DNA from: Gammaproteobacteria bacterium
GTDB lineage: Bacteria > Pseudomonadota > Gammaproteobacteria > Arenicellales > JAANXG01
NCBI GenBank assembly: GCA_024638505.1
Contig: JAHEKE010000031.1
Location: 1-37,897 of the forward strand
Length of the DNA stretch: 37,897 nt
Direction: 5' to 3'
Under the pieces are notes generated by a model, which made no database searches, was not told the origin of the DNA, and saw nothing but the letters and a program-made list of their open reading frames with translations. Positions within the stretch are counted from its first letter, which is position 1. Each line of letters starts with the position of its first letter. Shown one piece after another: positions 18,055 to 26,490 of this stretch. Both the position numbers and the translations under genes were made by a program.

Positions 18055-19338
18055 TCAATGGGTTGTGGTGGAAGCTGTTTTTTGCTCCGCTTCTTCGTAA
18101 ATATAAAGAGGTCTTGATCCGTCTAAAATTACGCTGGCGTCGACGATCACCTTCTTTACGCCTTCCATGGATGGGAGTTCATACATCGTGTCTAGCAGGG
18201 AATTTTCCAGTATTGAACGCAATCCGCGGGCGCCTGTCTTTCTGTCCATGGCTTTTTTTGACACCGCTCGCAAGGCGTCTTCGCGAATCTCTAGATCCAC
18301 ACCCTCTATTTTTAGAAGCTTATGGTATTGTTTGACCAGCGCGTTTCTGGGCTCTGTTAGAATGGATACCAAAGCTTCCTCATCCAGCTCGTCCAATGTC
18401 GCGACGATGGGCAGTCGTCCCACAAATTCTGGGATTAAGCCGTAACGAATCAGGTCTTCGGGCTCCAGATCCCGCAGTACTTCACCTACGTTCTCTCCGT
18501 CAGTCTTACTCTTAATCTCCGCACCAAACCCGATGCTGCTTTTTTCAGAACGGTCCTGAATTATTCGTTCCAGGCCCGAAAAAGCTCCGCCGCAAATAAA
18601 TAGAATGTTGCGCGTATCCACCTGCAGGAATTCCTGTTGCGGATGTTTGCGGCCGCCCTGCGGTGGAACCGACGCAATTGTGCCTTCTATAAGCTTCAAC
18701 AATGCTTGCTGTACGCCCTCACCGGAGACATCCCTGGTAATCGAAGGATTGTCCGACTTGCGGGATATCTTATCTATCTCATCTATGTAAACGATTCCTA
18801 TCTGGGCCTTATCGATATCGTAATCACATTTTTGCAGCAGTTTCTGAATTATGTTTTCAACATCCTCACCAACGTAACCCGCTTCTGTCAGAGTTGTGGC
18901 GTCAGCAATGGTGAATGGCACATTTAACTGGCGTGCCAATGTCTCAGCCAGTAAAGTCTTGCCGGAACCGGTTGGGCCAATCAGCAGAATGTTACTTTTA
19001 GATATATCGACGTCATTGACCTTGTCCTCGTTTTCTATCCGCTTGTAGTGGTTATATACAGCGACCGATAATATCTTTTTAGCCTCAGACTGGCCTATGA
19101 CGTACTCATCCAGAATTTTTCTTATATCTTCTGGTTTGGGGAACTTGCTCTTAGTCTCTGCCGGTTCGGCGCCTTCCTGCACCTCTTCACGGATAATGTC
19201 ATTACATAATTCGACACATTCATCACAAATAAATACGGACGGCCCGGCTATTAACTTCCTGACCTCGTGCTGGCTTTTGCCACAAAACGAGCAATATAGA
19301 AGTTTTTCGCTCTTACCGTCGTGTTTGTCTTCAGCCAT
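18055..19338 (-). CDS. clpX: ClpX, ATPase subunit of the Clp protease
   Basis: AAA+ unfoldase that feeds tagged and regulatory proteins into ClpP; 427 residues, standard length. The N-terminal C4 zinc finger is [14 protein letters not shown]...[10 protein letters not shown]. Walker A is [11 protein letters not shown], Walker B is [11 protein letters not shown], the sensor/arginine-finger region is present, and the ClpP-binding IGF loop reads SSIGFGAEI. The pore loop is GYVGEDVE. It lies 83 bases after clpP and 137 bases before lon, in the conserved tig-clpP-clpX-lon order. Confidence 0.98.
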   Translation of the reverse strand: MAEDKHDGKSEKLLYCSFCGKSQHEVRKLIAGPSVFICDECVELCNDIIREEVQEGAEPAETKSKFPKPEDIRKILDEYVIGQSEAKKILSVAVYNHYKRIENEDKVNDVDISKSNILLIGPTGSGKTLLAETLARQLNVPFTIADATTLTEAGYVGEDVENIIQKLLQKCDYDIDKAQIGIVYIDEIDKISRKSDNPSITRDVSGEGVQQALLKLIEGTIASVPPQGGRKHPQQEFLQVDTRNILFICGGAFSGLERIIQDRSEKSSIGFGAEIKSKTDGENVGEVLRDLEPEDLIRYGLIPEFVGRLPIVATLDELDEEALVSILTEPRNALVKQYHKLLKIEGVDLEIREDALRAVSKKAMDRKTGARGLRSILENSLLDTMYELPSMEGVKKVIVDASVILDGSRPLYIYEEAEQKTASTTTH

Positions 19339-19421
19339 ATTTAAATGTTTAGACTCTAGTTAACCCTGAAAGATGCAGCCTTGAGCGAATTTTTGCAACC
19401 CCTAAACCTATATTGTAGCTA

Positions 19422-20048
19422 TTATTCGCGTTTTTTGATCATCGAATCGATCAATCCATACTCCTCTGCCTCTTCCGCCCCCATGAAGTTATCCCGCTCC
19501 GTGTCCCGCCCTATAGTGGCAATATCCTGGCCGGTATGGGTTACCAGAATCTGATTCAATCGTTCCCGGATCTTTAATATTTCACGAGCGTGGATATCCA
19601 CATCTGTCGCCTGCCCCTGGAACCCACCCCACGGCTGATGGATCATGATTCTGGAATGTGGCAGTGCGTGGCGTTTACCCGAAGCTCCTCCAGCAAGAAT
19701 CAGTGCACCCATGCTCGCTGCCTGACCGACCACCACTGTACTAACGTCGGGCTTGATGAACTGCATGGTATCGTATACGGCCAAACCGGCATTGACCGCC
19801 CCCCCCGGGCTGTTGATGTATAAATGTATATCCTTGTCCGGATTCTCCGATTCAAGGAAAAGTAGCTGAGCGACGATCAAGTTCGCCATGTGGTCGTCAA
19901 CGGCGCCTACCAAAAACACAACCCGCTCCTTGAGCATTCTGGAATATATGTCGTACGCGCGCTCACCCCGCCCGGTGCTCTCTACCACCATCGGAATCAA
20001 TCCAATGTCATGTGCAGGTTGAACCGGTTTATCGTGAATATTAGTCAT
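19422..20048 (-). CDS. clpP: ClpP, proteolytic subunit of the Clp protease
   Basis: Serine peptidase forming the tetradecameric barrel used with ClpX. The catalytic triad is visible: Ser in [11 protein letters not shown], His in [11 protein letters not shown] and Asp in [11 protein letters not shown]. The start is set at ATG 20048 ([10 protein letters not shown], 208 residues). An in-frame TTG at 20057 would add three residues with no better ribosome-binding site. The N-terminal stretch up to [20 protein letters not shown] corresponds to the propeptide and axial loop. It begins 77 bases after the tig stop. Confidence 0.97.
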   Translation of the reverse strand: MTNIHDKPVQPAHDIGLIPMVVESTGRGERAYDIYSRMLKERVVFLVGAVDDHMANLIVAQLLFLESENPDKDIHLYINSPGGAVNAGLAVYDTMQFIKPDVSTVVVGQAASMGALILAGGASGKRHALPHSRIMIHQPWGGFQGQATDVDIHAREILKIRERLNQILVTHTGQDIATIGRDTERDNFMGAEEAEEYGLIDSMIKKRE

Positions 20049-20125
20049 AATATGCAAACTCTATATTAAGTTATGCTGTTATTCAGCAATTCTAGCAACT
20101 GGTTAAAAACTTACGGCAACGCGGC

Positions 20126-21433
20126 TCAAGGGTTCCGCCCTCCCATCAGGTCATCAAAAGTCACCTCCTTTTCCTTCACGTCCGCGGTATCCAGCATCTG
20201 GTCGATTACCTGTTCTTCTAGAATCATCGATTCCAACTGCGCCAAGCGCTGGCGATCTGAGTAGTACCATTTGATGAAGGCCTCGGCATCCTCGTATTCT
20301 GCGGCCATCGATTCGATCCGCTGGCGTACTCGATCGGCGTCGGGCTTGAGGTCGTGTTTCTGTATGATGGCCTGCATAATTAACCCGAGTGCCACCCTTC
20401 TCTCGGCATCGTCCTTAAATCGGTCGCGATCCGGCGCAATATTTCTTACAGCTATGCCCTGACCTTCCAGCATAGCTTTATTGGACTCAATTAAATGGTC
20501 GATTTCGGCCTCTACTAGTTTAACGGGCAATTGGATGTCATTGACCTCTATCATTGCGTTCAACACCCGTTCCCGCAACAGTCGGCGCACCCGATTTTCC
20601 ATTTCCCGTGTGACATTGTTGCGCACCTCATCGCGCATTTTTTCCAGATCGCCATCTCCAATACCGAACGATTTCGCGAATTCAGCATCAATATCCGGCA
20701 GAACCGCTTCGTTTACCTCCTTCACCGTAACATCAAACTTAGCCTGTTTTCCGGCAACCTCAGTGCCGTGATAATCACTTGGAAAATTCACCTCGAGGTC
20801 AATCCGATCTCCTTTTTTAACCGCTGTAAGCCCCGCTTCAAAATCTTGCAGCAAAGTATTATCACCCAGCACCAGGGCAAAGTTTTCTGCTTTATTTCCC
20901 GGAAACTCCTCGCCTTCGATTGTGCCGATAAAATCTATTACAACCTGGTCAGCCTCCCGCGCCTCCCGCTCCACCGGCCGCCACGCGATACGCTGCTTCC
21001 GCATTGATTCTATCGTAGCATCGATATCGGCCTGTTCGACTTCATACAGCGGTCGCTCTATCTCAACACCGCTAAGCTCGAGCCGCTCTATTTCCGGAAA
21101 AACCTCAAAGCTGGCTGTGTACTCCAAGTCCTCGCCGCGCCCCAGTTTTATTGGCTCAACATCCGGCCCACCCGCCGGGATCAGCTTTTCCTGCGTCAGA
21201 GCTTCACGCAGCGAGCTGTCTATCAAGCTGCTAGCGACCTCGTTCAAAACATCGGTTCCATATCTACTTTCAACCACCTTAAGCGGTGCTTTGCCCGGCC
21301 TGAAGCCCGGTAATCGAGCATTCTTAGCCAAGCGCTTCAATCTCTCGTTTACTTCTCGCTCGACCTGATCCGCTGGTACCGCCACGGTCAAACGGCGCCC
21401 GATCGTTCCCACGGTCTCCACAGATACTTGCAT
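20126..21433 (-). CDS. tig: Trigger factor, ribosome-associated chaperone
   Basis: Binds at the ribosomal exit tunnel and protects nascent chains; 435 residues. The ribosome-binding signature is GFRPGKAPLKVVESRYG in the N-terminal domain. The FKBP-type peptidyl-prolyl isomerase domain follows (DQVVIDFIGTIEGEEFPGNKAENFALVLG to FDVTVKEVNEAVLPDID). A long helical C-terminal substrate cradle completes it. The end (KEKEVTFDDLMGGRNP) matches the usual tail. It is the first protein gene of the block, 59 bases downstream of tRNA-Leu. Confidence 0.98.
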   Translation of the reverse strand: MQVSVETVGTIGRRLTVAVPADQVEREVNERLKRLAKNARLPGFRPGKAPLKVVESRYGTDVLNEVASSLIDSSLREALTQEKLIPAGGPDVEPIKLGRGEDLEYTASFEVFPEIERLELSGVEIERPLYEVEQADIDATIESMRKQRIAWRPVEREAREADQVVIDFIGTIEGEEFPGNKAENFALVLGDNTLLQDFEAGLTAVKKGDRIDLEVNFPSDYHGTEVAGKQAKFDVTVKEVNEAVLPDIDAEFAKSFGIGDGDLEKMRDEVRNNVTREMENRVRRLLRERVLNAMIEVNDIQLPVKLVEAEIDHLIESNKAMLEGQGIAVRNIAPDRDRFKDDAERRVALGLIMQAIIQKHDLKPDADRVRQRIESMAAEYEDAEAFIKWYYSDRQRLAQLESMILEEQVIDQMLDTADVKEKEVTFDDLMGGRNP

Positions 21434-21492
21434 TAGATCCTCAGCTCCGAAACTCGATATGTCGTTGTGTCAATGTTAGTGGTCTCACATGC

Positions 21493-21577
21493 TGGTGCGA
21501 AAGGGGAGACTCGAACTCCCACGGGTTTCCCCACTGGCACCTAAAACCAGCGCGTCTGCCAATTCCGCCACTTTCGC
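21493..21577 (-). tRNA. tRNA-Leu (anticodon UAG)
   Basis: 85 bases including an encoded CCA, with the long variable arm typical of tRNA-Leu. The acceptor stem GCGAAAG / CTTTCGC is perfect. The anticodon arm CTGGTTTTAGGTGCCAG gives TAG, the variable arm is TGGGGAAACCCGT and the T-arm GGGAGTTCGAGTCTCCC is normal. It precedes tig on the same strand, the arrangement common in gammaproteobacteria. Confidence 0.98.
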
Positions 21578-21815
21578 CTGCTTGAATGGGTATGTATTCG
21601 CTATTTTCCTAACGGGTTAGACCCACACCTGGGGTAGAATAGTCCCGCGTTGCAGAGCGCGGGATTGTACACAAAATTTATCCTTAAAATCATTATTTTA
21701 AGCGACTTGAAAGGCGTACGTTGGTCAGCGCTAAACACTTTCTTGGTTCGGCATTGATAAACGTTCAGCGGCAAAGCTATTTACCGAAACAATAAGCATT
21801 GTTGTCAATACCATT

Positions 21816-22913
21816 GTGACCGGTTCATACAGGACAACACCCGATTCTTCGATTGCCGCTACGGCAGCAAGCCAGCGCTACAAGAACACCGGAATTTATA
21901 CGTTCGGCAATCCTTCTTCCTGGGCTGGAAACCCTCGCACAATAGTGGTCCTCGGAGTCGCCCGCAGCGGCACATCCATTGTTTCAGGTGCGCTGCACCA
22001 TTTGGGCGTATTTACCGGCGATTTAAGTAAGGATCCGGTTTACGAGGATGTACGGCTAAGCAGCGCTCTGCAAACAGCGAGATGGCACAGCGTGGAAGAC
22101 GTCATCCGCGATTACAACGATCGCTTTCAAGTATGGGCATACAAGCGCCCCAATATAATTCAGGCAACTCAGAAGATGGGTTGGTTCGGCCGGCTGCCAA
22201 AGAGATTTCATTCGGTGCTTGCGGGTTCCCACAGAATAGCCTTGTTCAATTTTTACAAATTTGTGGATCGGCTGAGAAACCCAATTTTCATAGTGCCCTT
22301 CAAAGATATTTTCGCCATAAGTAACCGCAACCGGATATCGATGAATTTCGACTTGACGCACAACATGCATACGGTTTGGCGGCAGTATGGTTTGCTGCTG
22401 CAACTCATTCAACGACCAGGGTTCAACAGCTTGCTGGTTTCTGTAGACAAAATTATTCATCAGAAAGATCCGTTCTTAGCTGAATTAATCTCATTTTGCG
22501 GACTGACGCCGACAGCCGAACAAGAGGAGCAAGCCAGGAGATTTATCACAGCCGATCCCGAGCGATATCACGACGTCACACGCGCAACGAAAAGTATCGG
22601 CTATCTGGATGAGGTATCACGTCATTGCATCCATGGCTGGGCACGTTACCTCGGCAGCGAGCGCGTTGCGACGGTAATTCTATACATTGATGAGCGCGAA
22701 GTGGCGCGAACCAAGGCCAATGTTTTTCGTCAGGACTTGCTCGATAACGAGCGGCATTCCCGCGGGGAATGTGCGTTTCGATTCGAAAACTTAGACGCGA
22801 ACTTGCTAAACGACGGTTGCGAAATACGGGTGAGGGTGTCCGACGACGAGAGAGACCTAGCTAATAGCCCGCATATTTTAATTGCTGATTCTCCACTAGT
22901 CGATTCTGACTGA
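21816..22913 (+). CDS. Sulfotransferase-like P-loop protein with C-terminal beta domain
   Basis: 365 residues; function uncertain. Near residues 41-62 the segment TIVVLGVARSGTSIVSGALH resembles the 5'-phosphosulfate loop of PAPS-dependent sulfotransferases (GxxRSGTS). Later parts (FIVPFKDIFAISNRNRIS, NSLLVSVDKIIHQKDPFLAEL) resemble the 3'-phosphosulfate region and the late sulfotransferase helices. The last ~100 residues form a separate domain beginning GYLDEVSRHCIHGWARYLGS, with VILYIDEREVARTKANVFRQ, a pattern seen appended to glycosyl- and sulfotransferases. There is no signal peptide. The start is GTG 21816; no strong ribosome-binding site is visible. It may act in surface-glycan modification together with the next two genes, which is an inference from position. 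Confidence 0.65.
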   Translation: MTGSYRTTPDSSIAATAASQRYKNTGIYTFGNPSSWAGNPRTIVVLGVARSGTSIVSGALHHLGVFTGDLSKDPVYEDVRLSSALQTARWHSVEDVIRDYNDRFQVWAYKRPNIIQATQKMGWFGRLPKRFHSVLAGSHRIALFNFYKFVDRLRNPIFIVPFKDIFAISNRNRISMNFDLTHNMHTVWRQYGLLLQLIQRPGFNSLLVSVDKIIHQKDPFLAELISFCGLTPTAEQEEQARRFITADPERYHDVTRATKSIGYLDEVSRHCIHGWARYLGSERVATVILYIDEREVARTKANVFRQDLLDNERHSRGECAFRFENLDANLLNDGCEIRVRVSDDERDLANSPHILIADSPLVDSD

Positions 22914-23515
22914 CCGCCAAGGCTGACCATATGTCGCCACGGCTGGTCCCAGTGAGAAAAAATCCGGCTCCACCCCCCGGGGGCATCAGATACATATAGT
23001 TTACCGTCATTGGTTTCGGGCCGCGGTTTACCGGTGGACTCATTGTTATAGTTGAGCAGAAACTCCTGCGGCATGGAGGCGTCGAAATGAGCATTGACGG
23101 TCGTAGTGATTTCACCACCCCGGATGTCCTCAGTGACTACCGGAATGCGGTTGTCCAGTAAAAAGTCGCGCATCCGTCCCACCTTGGACAATCCAAAACT
23201 CGATGCTGGTATACGCAGCATTGGATAGGCCGGTTGATTCAGCCAGCGGCTGTTTTAGCCGATCCAGCCAGTCTTTTCTAAACCAGCGGTTTTCCATGTT
23301 GCCAAGCGGGCCATGCGTGTTCAACGCAGTCAACGTCCAGGTTGAGAATTATGAAATATTCTTTGAGCTTTATAAAAGAAGTACGCTCGAACGGCAATTG
23401 AATAATGAAAAGTTTGTTTTAAATAAGGAAGACACTTTTTCCTTTACTAGTACAATACCGCATCAGTACCACAATCCCGGTGACAACGACATCCACAGCG
23501 TGCTCGGCTGAAATA
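22914..23515. other. 602-base gap with decayed coding traces
   Basis: No intact gene is visible between the sulfotransferase-like gene and the DUF2142 gene. The right end keeps the frame of a cupin C-terminus (listed separately). On the minus strand, 23221-23060 reads RMRDFLLDNRIPVVTEDIRG and onward, which resembles real protein (perhaps the end of a CheD-like domain) but has no start or matching upstream part. I see no terminator or promoter I can defend. Confidence 0.5.
23317..23511 (+). pseudogene. Remnant of a cupin domain, probably end of an HTH-cupin regulator
   Basis: This stretch of an open frame ends in FVLNKEDTFSFTSTIPHQYH followed by NPGDNDIHSVLG and a stop. It matches the last strands of a cupin_2 domain (a 'GDsf.F.s.iPH.y.NpGd' pattern), such as the C-terminus of XRE-cupin regulators. 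The part before about 23317 in the same frame (from 23203) does not look like cupin or HTH. The first half of the cupin and any DNA-binding domain are missing. It ends 4 bases before the DUF2142 ATG. Read as a gene relic; homology is by eye only. Confidence 0.45.
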
Positions 23516-24889
23516 ATGTTGACTAAGTACCCGCACACTGCTTTCGCAGTGCTCGCCTCCTGTTTTGGTATCTTATTCCTAATCTTTACCCCACCGGGGC
23601 AGTCGCCGGACGACCCCGAGCATTTTTTTAGGGCCTATCACGTCGCCACTGGGAACTGGCTTGCAACTCGCAACGGTAACCTGGTTGGCGGCCAATTGCC
23701 GAAGGATTTGGCAACCGTCGCTAAAATCGTACCGCGGGGAACGAAGGGTCGACAGCAGAGACCCGCCGACATTGTGCAAAGGATACATTTTAACCGCTCA
23801 GCCACCGAATCCGAACAAACCATGTTTATTCGCTTCCCCAACATGGCTTTGAACTTCACTTTTTTATATATACCGCAGGCGCTGGGCATTAATATAGGTT
23901 TGGCATTTAATGCTTCGCCTATTGCTCTGCACTATCTCTCCCGCGCGACCAATCTGCTGGTCTGGATAGTGCTTGTTTTTTACGCCATTAAGATCCTGCC
24001 GATGGCAAAGTGGTTAATGCTCATAGTGGCTTTGACGCCGATGTCTCTGTTCCTGGCATCATCTGTGTCTGCAGATTCGCTGACCTATGGAATATGCTTT
24101 GTTTTCATCGCGGCGGTTATGCAGCAGGCGTTTTCAAGCGCCGCACTTAGCGTCAAATCGTCTCTACTCTTGCTGGCGCTGTCAGCCCTCATCGCACTAT
24201 CTAAATTCGTCTATATCGCCCTGGTGGCATTGGTTTTTTTAATTCCCCGCGCCAAATTTCGATCAACCTGGCACTATGTGCAATTCATTGCGCTGTGCTT
24301 TGCTGCGGCGGTAGTGATGGCGTTTTTCTGGTCCAAGCTTATGCTAGCGCTGTATATGCCGGCGAGTCCCGGGGAAACACCTGACCCTCAGGCCCAAATC
24401 AGCTTTATTTTGGCCCAGCCATTGCGCTACTTGACCATTTTTATCGTATCGTTGGCGGGCAAACTGGAAGACATTGTGCGCCAATTGATCGGCGTATTTG
24501 GATGGCTGGATACCCCTCTGCCGGGATGGGCATATGTCCTGTCTTATGCAGCCATCGCACTGGTCAGCGTGCTTGATAGAAACAAACAGATCAGGCTTGG
24601 ACTTGATTCCAAGCTTATCATCCTGACTGTTATTACTCTCGGCACGGTCTTAATTTTTACTGGACTCTACGTCAAATGGACATCCGTAGGTGGTGACTTC
24701 ATCATGGGAGTGCAGGGCCGTTACTTCATACCGCTGTTCTTTTTGTTCTGGTTGTTGTTCTATCATCTTAGAATTCTAGCAGACCGAGTTCCGTATCTGA
24801 ATCCTGGTTTAACCACCATTAGCTTTTGTGTAATTCAGTTGAGTTGCGTCAGCTGGCTGCTAGCCAACCGCTACTATCTATTTCAGTGA
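23516..24889 (+). CDS. DUF2142 polytopic membrane protein
   Basis: 457 residues with about ten to twelve hydrophobic helices. The N-terminal region FLIFTPPGQSPDDPEHFFRA followed by ATGNW and GGQLPKDLA is the hallmark of DUF2142 proteins. These look like GT-C-fold membrane proteins and are often encoded near surface-polysaccharide genes. The Asp-Asp-Pro in the first loop is in the position of the catalytic acids of GT-C enzymes. ATG 23516 is preferred; an in-frame GTG at 23480 would add 12 polar residues before the first helix. Its TGA (24887-24889) directly abuts the stop of the convergent UbiA gene. The activity is unknown; a glycosyltransferase using a polyprenyl-phosphate sugar is the main hypothesis. 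Confidence 0.8.
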   Translation: MLTKYPHTAFAVLASCFGILFLIFTPPGQSPDDPEHFFRAYHVATGNWLATRNGNLVGGQLPKDLATVAKIVPRGTKGRQQRPADIVQRIHFNRSATESEQTMFIRFPNMALNFTFLYIPQALGINIGLAFNASPIALHYLSRATNLLVWIVLVFYAIKILPMAKWLMLIVALTPMSLFLASSVSADSLTYGICFVFIAAVMQQAFSSAALSVKSSLLLLALSALIALSKFVYIALVALVFLIPRAKFRSTWHYVQFIALCFAAAVVMAFFWSKLMLALYMPASPGETPDPQAQISFILAQPLRYLTIFIVSLAGKLEDIVRQLIGVFGWLDTPLPGWAYVLSYAAIALVSVLDRNKQIRLGLDSKLIILTVITLGTVLIFTGLYVKWTSVGGDFIMGVQGRYFIPLFFLFWLLFYHLRILADRVPYLNPGLTTISFCVIQLSCVSWLLANRYYLFQ

Positions 24890-25765
24890 TCACTGACCAG
24901 GCAAATGATAGGGCGCAAAAATTTGGTGAATGATAGGAAGGTCAATGAATAGAAGAAGTAGAATTATCCCGACGCAAAAACTGCTGTAGGCAACGAACGA
25001 GAAGTTTTTATACAGGCGCTCGGGATACTGGGCAGGGCTGTCCTCCAAAAACCCAATCTTCATGTATAGAGAAATAAATCCCGCAATGACGGGCACGCTC
25101 AGTATCAATTCGAACCGGTAACGAACCAGAAAGATTCCAAAAAATAGAGCAAAAGCCGAAGCATAATAGATAATGCTCAGTAACAACCGGTACTCATTGT
25201 AATAAGAGAATGATTTTCTATACAGTGCCGCCCGTTCCGGGTTACCTATTCTGCGATACTCGGCATACCGTTTCACTGCCATAAAAAAGGCGCCAATCAT
25301 CCAGTATGCGAGCACTAATGACAAAGTTGGCGGGTATTCCGCATTGACTACAAACCAGCCCAACAATAAGCGTATCGGATTGTTCACAGACTCGGACAAG
25401 ACGTCCACGTAGGGGATTTGTTTGAGGCGAACAGGCGGCGCATTGTACAGCAGGCTCATTAGCCACAAGGCGAGGGCGCAGGAGAAAAACGCTAAGTTAA
25501 TGTACAAAGCAATGCCTAGCCCGAGAGCAGCCAGAACAATCCATTGCACGTAAGCTATCGAAATTCTTACCTGACCCTGTGGAATTGGTCGAGACCTTTT
25601 CACCGGATGTGACGCATCTGTCGACGCATCGAGAATTTCATTCAGCGTATAGTTACTGGATGCTACCAGGCACGTTGACAGCAGACCTAAGAGACCTGGC
25701 AACAGCAACTCCCAGCTGGCCAGCTGCGGACGATCGTAGATGGCAAAAACGATACCGGACAGCAT
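24890..25765 (-). CDS. UbiA-family prenyltransferase, probably phosphoribosyl-decaprenol type
   Basis: Integral membrane prenyltransferase with about eight helices. The first Asp-rich motif is NEILDASTDASHPVKRSRP, matching the N-D-D-HP-K-RP pattern of the branch that includes decaprenyl-phosphate phosphoribose synthase. The second loop is YVDVLSESVNNPIRLLLGW. From ATG 25765 the protein is 291 residues but lacks the usual N-terminus. The frame continues upstream and reads FAPYVAIARPDNWFKSVF, the conserved start of such proteins, before a TAA at 25843-25841. There is no ATG, GTG or TTG in that extension (only ATT and CTG). The gene is therefore either started at a rare codon near 25825 or 5'-truncated. 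Its stop abuts that of DUF2142. Confidence 0.82.
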   Translation of the reverse strand: MLSGIVFAIYDRPQLASWELLLPGLLGLLSTCLVASSNYTLNEILDASTDASHPVKRSRPIPQGQVRISIAYVQWIVLAALGLGIALYINLAFFSCALALWLMSLLYNAPPVRLKQIPYVDVLSESVNNPIRLLLGWFVVNAEYPPTLSLVLAYWMIGAFFMAVKRYAEYRRIGNPERAALYRKSFSYYNEYRLLLSIIYYASAFALFFGIFLVRYRFELILSVPVIAGFISLYMKIGFLEDSPAQYPERLYKNFSFVAYSSFCVGIILLLLFIDLPIIHQIFAPYHLPGQ

Positions 25766-25843
25766 GAATACGCTCTTGAACCAATTATCCGGTCGCGCGA
25801 TTGCTACATAAGGGGCAAAGCTCAGAATACTGTTCCTAGATTA

Positions 25844-26490
25844 CGATGGGTTAGCAGGCTTATCCTAACCTACTCCCATTAGCAGACTAAAATCTATCTA
25901 CGGGACGGTTATTACCCGGACCCCGCGTGACGCAGAGTGCTCTGTGAGTGAGATAGATAAAATCAGGCATAAGAGGCATAAGAGGCACCCACGACGCATT
26001 GCGCTTCACGCGAACAAGTTTATTTAAGTTAAAGCACCGCCTATGGGTAATGATGCGCCGACTATGTGTAGGGCTCGAACCTGCGACCCGCCGAGCAAGG
26101 GACCGAGCAGCTGACATTTTTCCATTAATTTTCAAACACCTGCAGCGCCTGCCTTACTCAAACCGCCAGATAACAGGCGCATATTAGATGAGTTTTGGCA
26201 CATATCTCGCACGCACCGGCCGCCCCGTACCGAAGAAGAGAGACATCTGGGGCCGCAGTAGAGCTGTACGACGCTGATGGATTATGTGATTCTTACCCGT
26301 GTGCTGACGCATACTGCATCATCCGTCCGTATACAGTTTCACGCAGGCATATTTGGATACCTGACAATGTCACCGACGCTGCTTTATGTAAACACCTCCG
26401 TTTCGCTATTGTCTATCTGCACCCGTGGCCATCTATAGTGCTGAGCTTCTAATCTCATTCGTTTGAACGAAAGACCCGGAGAATGCTGCG
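25844..26490. other. 647-base region without a convincing gene
   Basis: The short open frames here have no protein-like character. Visible items are a 10-base tandem direct repeat (GGCATAAGAG twice, about 25970-25990), a tRNA T-arm-like stretch at 26071-26089 on the minus strand, and an inverted repeat TTCGTT-TG-AACGAA at 26458-26471 just before the cyclase gene. A TATAGT at 26434-26439 could be a -10 box, but no good -35 box sits at normal spacing. Confidence 0.5.
26458..26471. promoter_or_regulatory. Inverted repeat in front of the cyclase gene
   Basis: TTCGTT and AACGAA form perfect 6-base half-sites around a TG centre. The site is 19 bases before GTG 26491, immediately upstream of the GGAG ribosome-binding site and about 20 bases after a possible TATAGT -10 box. 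It could be an operator or a small leader hairpin. The evidence is symmetry and position only. Confidence 0.3.

Noticed and set aside
21644-21663. Hairpin CCCGCG / CGCGGG upstream of tRNA-Leu
   Set aside because: Perfect 6-bp stem but no T-run on either strand and no normally spaced -35 box beside the TATTCT at 21636-21641. Neither a terminator nor a promoter can be claimed.
22730-23118. Minus-strand open frames antisense to the end of the sulfotransferase-like gene
   Set aside because: Shadows of the plus-strand gene in their 22730-22913 part; only the stretch above 23060 has any protein-like character and is reported separately.
25970-25990. Short tandem repeat GGCATAAGAG as a CRISPR or iteron start
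   Set aside because: Only two 10-base copies with no spacers and no further units.
26071-26089. tRNA T-arm-like sequence (GCAGGTTCGAGC on the minus strand)
   Set aside because: One mismatch in the 5-bp stem, and no anticodon arm, D-arm or matching acceptor stem around it. It could be a tRNA or att scar but I cannot support that.
26195-26452. 85-residue plus-strand open frame before the cyclase gene
   Set aside because: No ribosome-binding site, no domain character and odd composition; likely chance.
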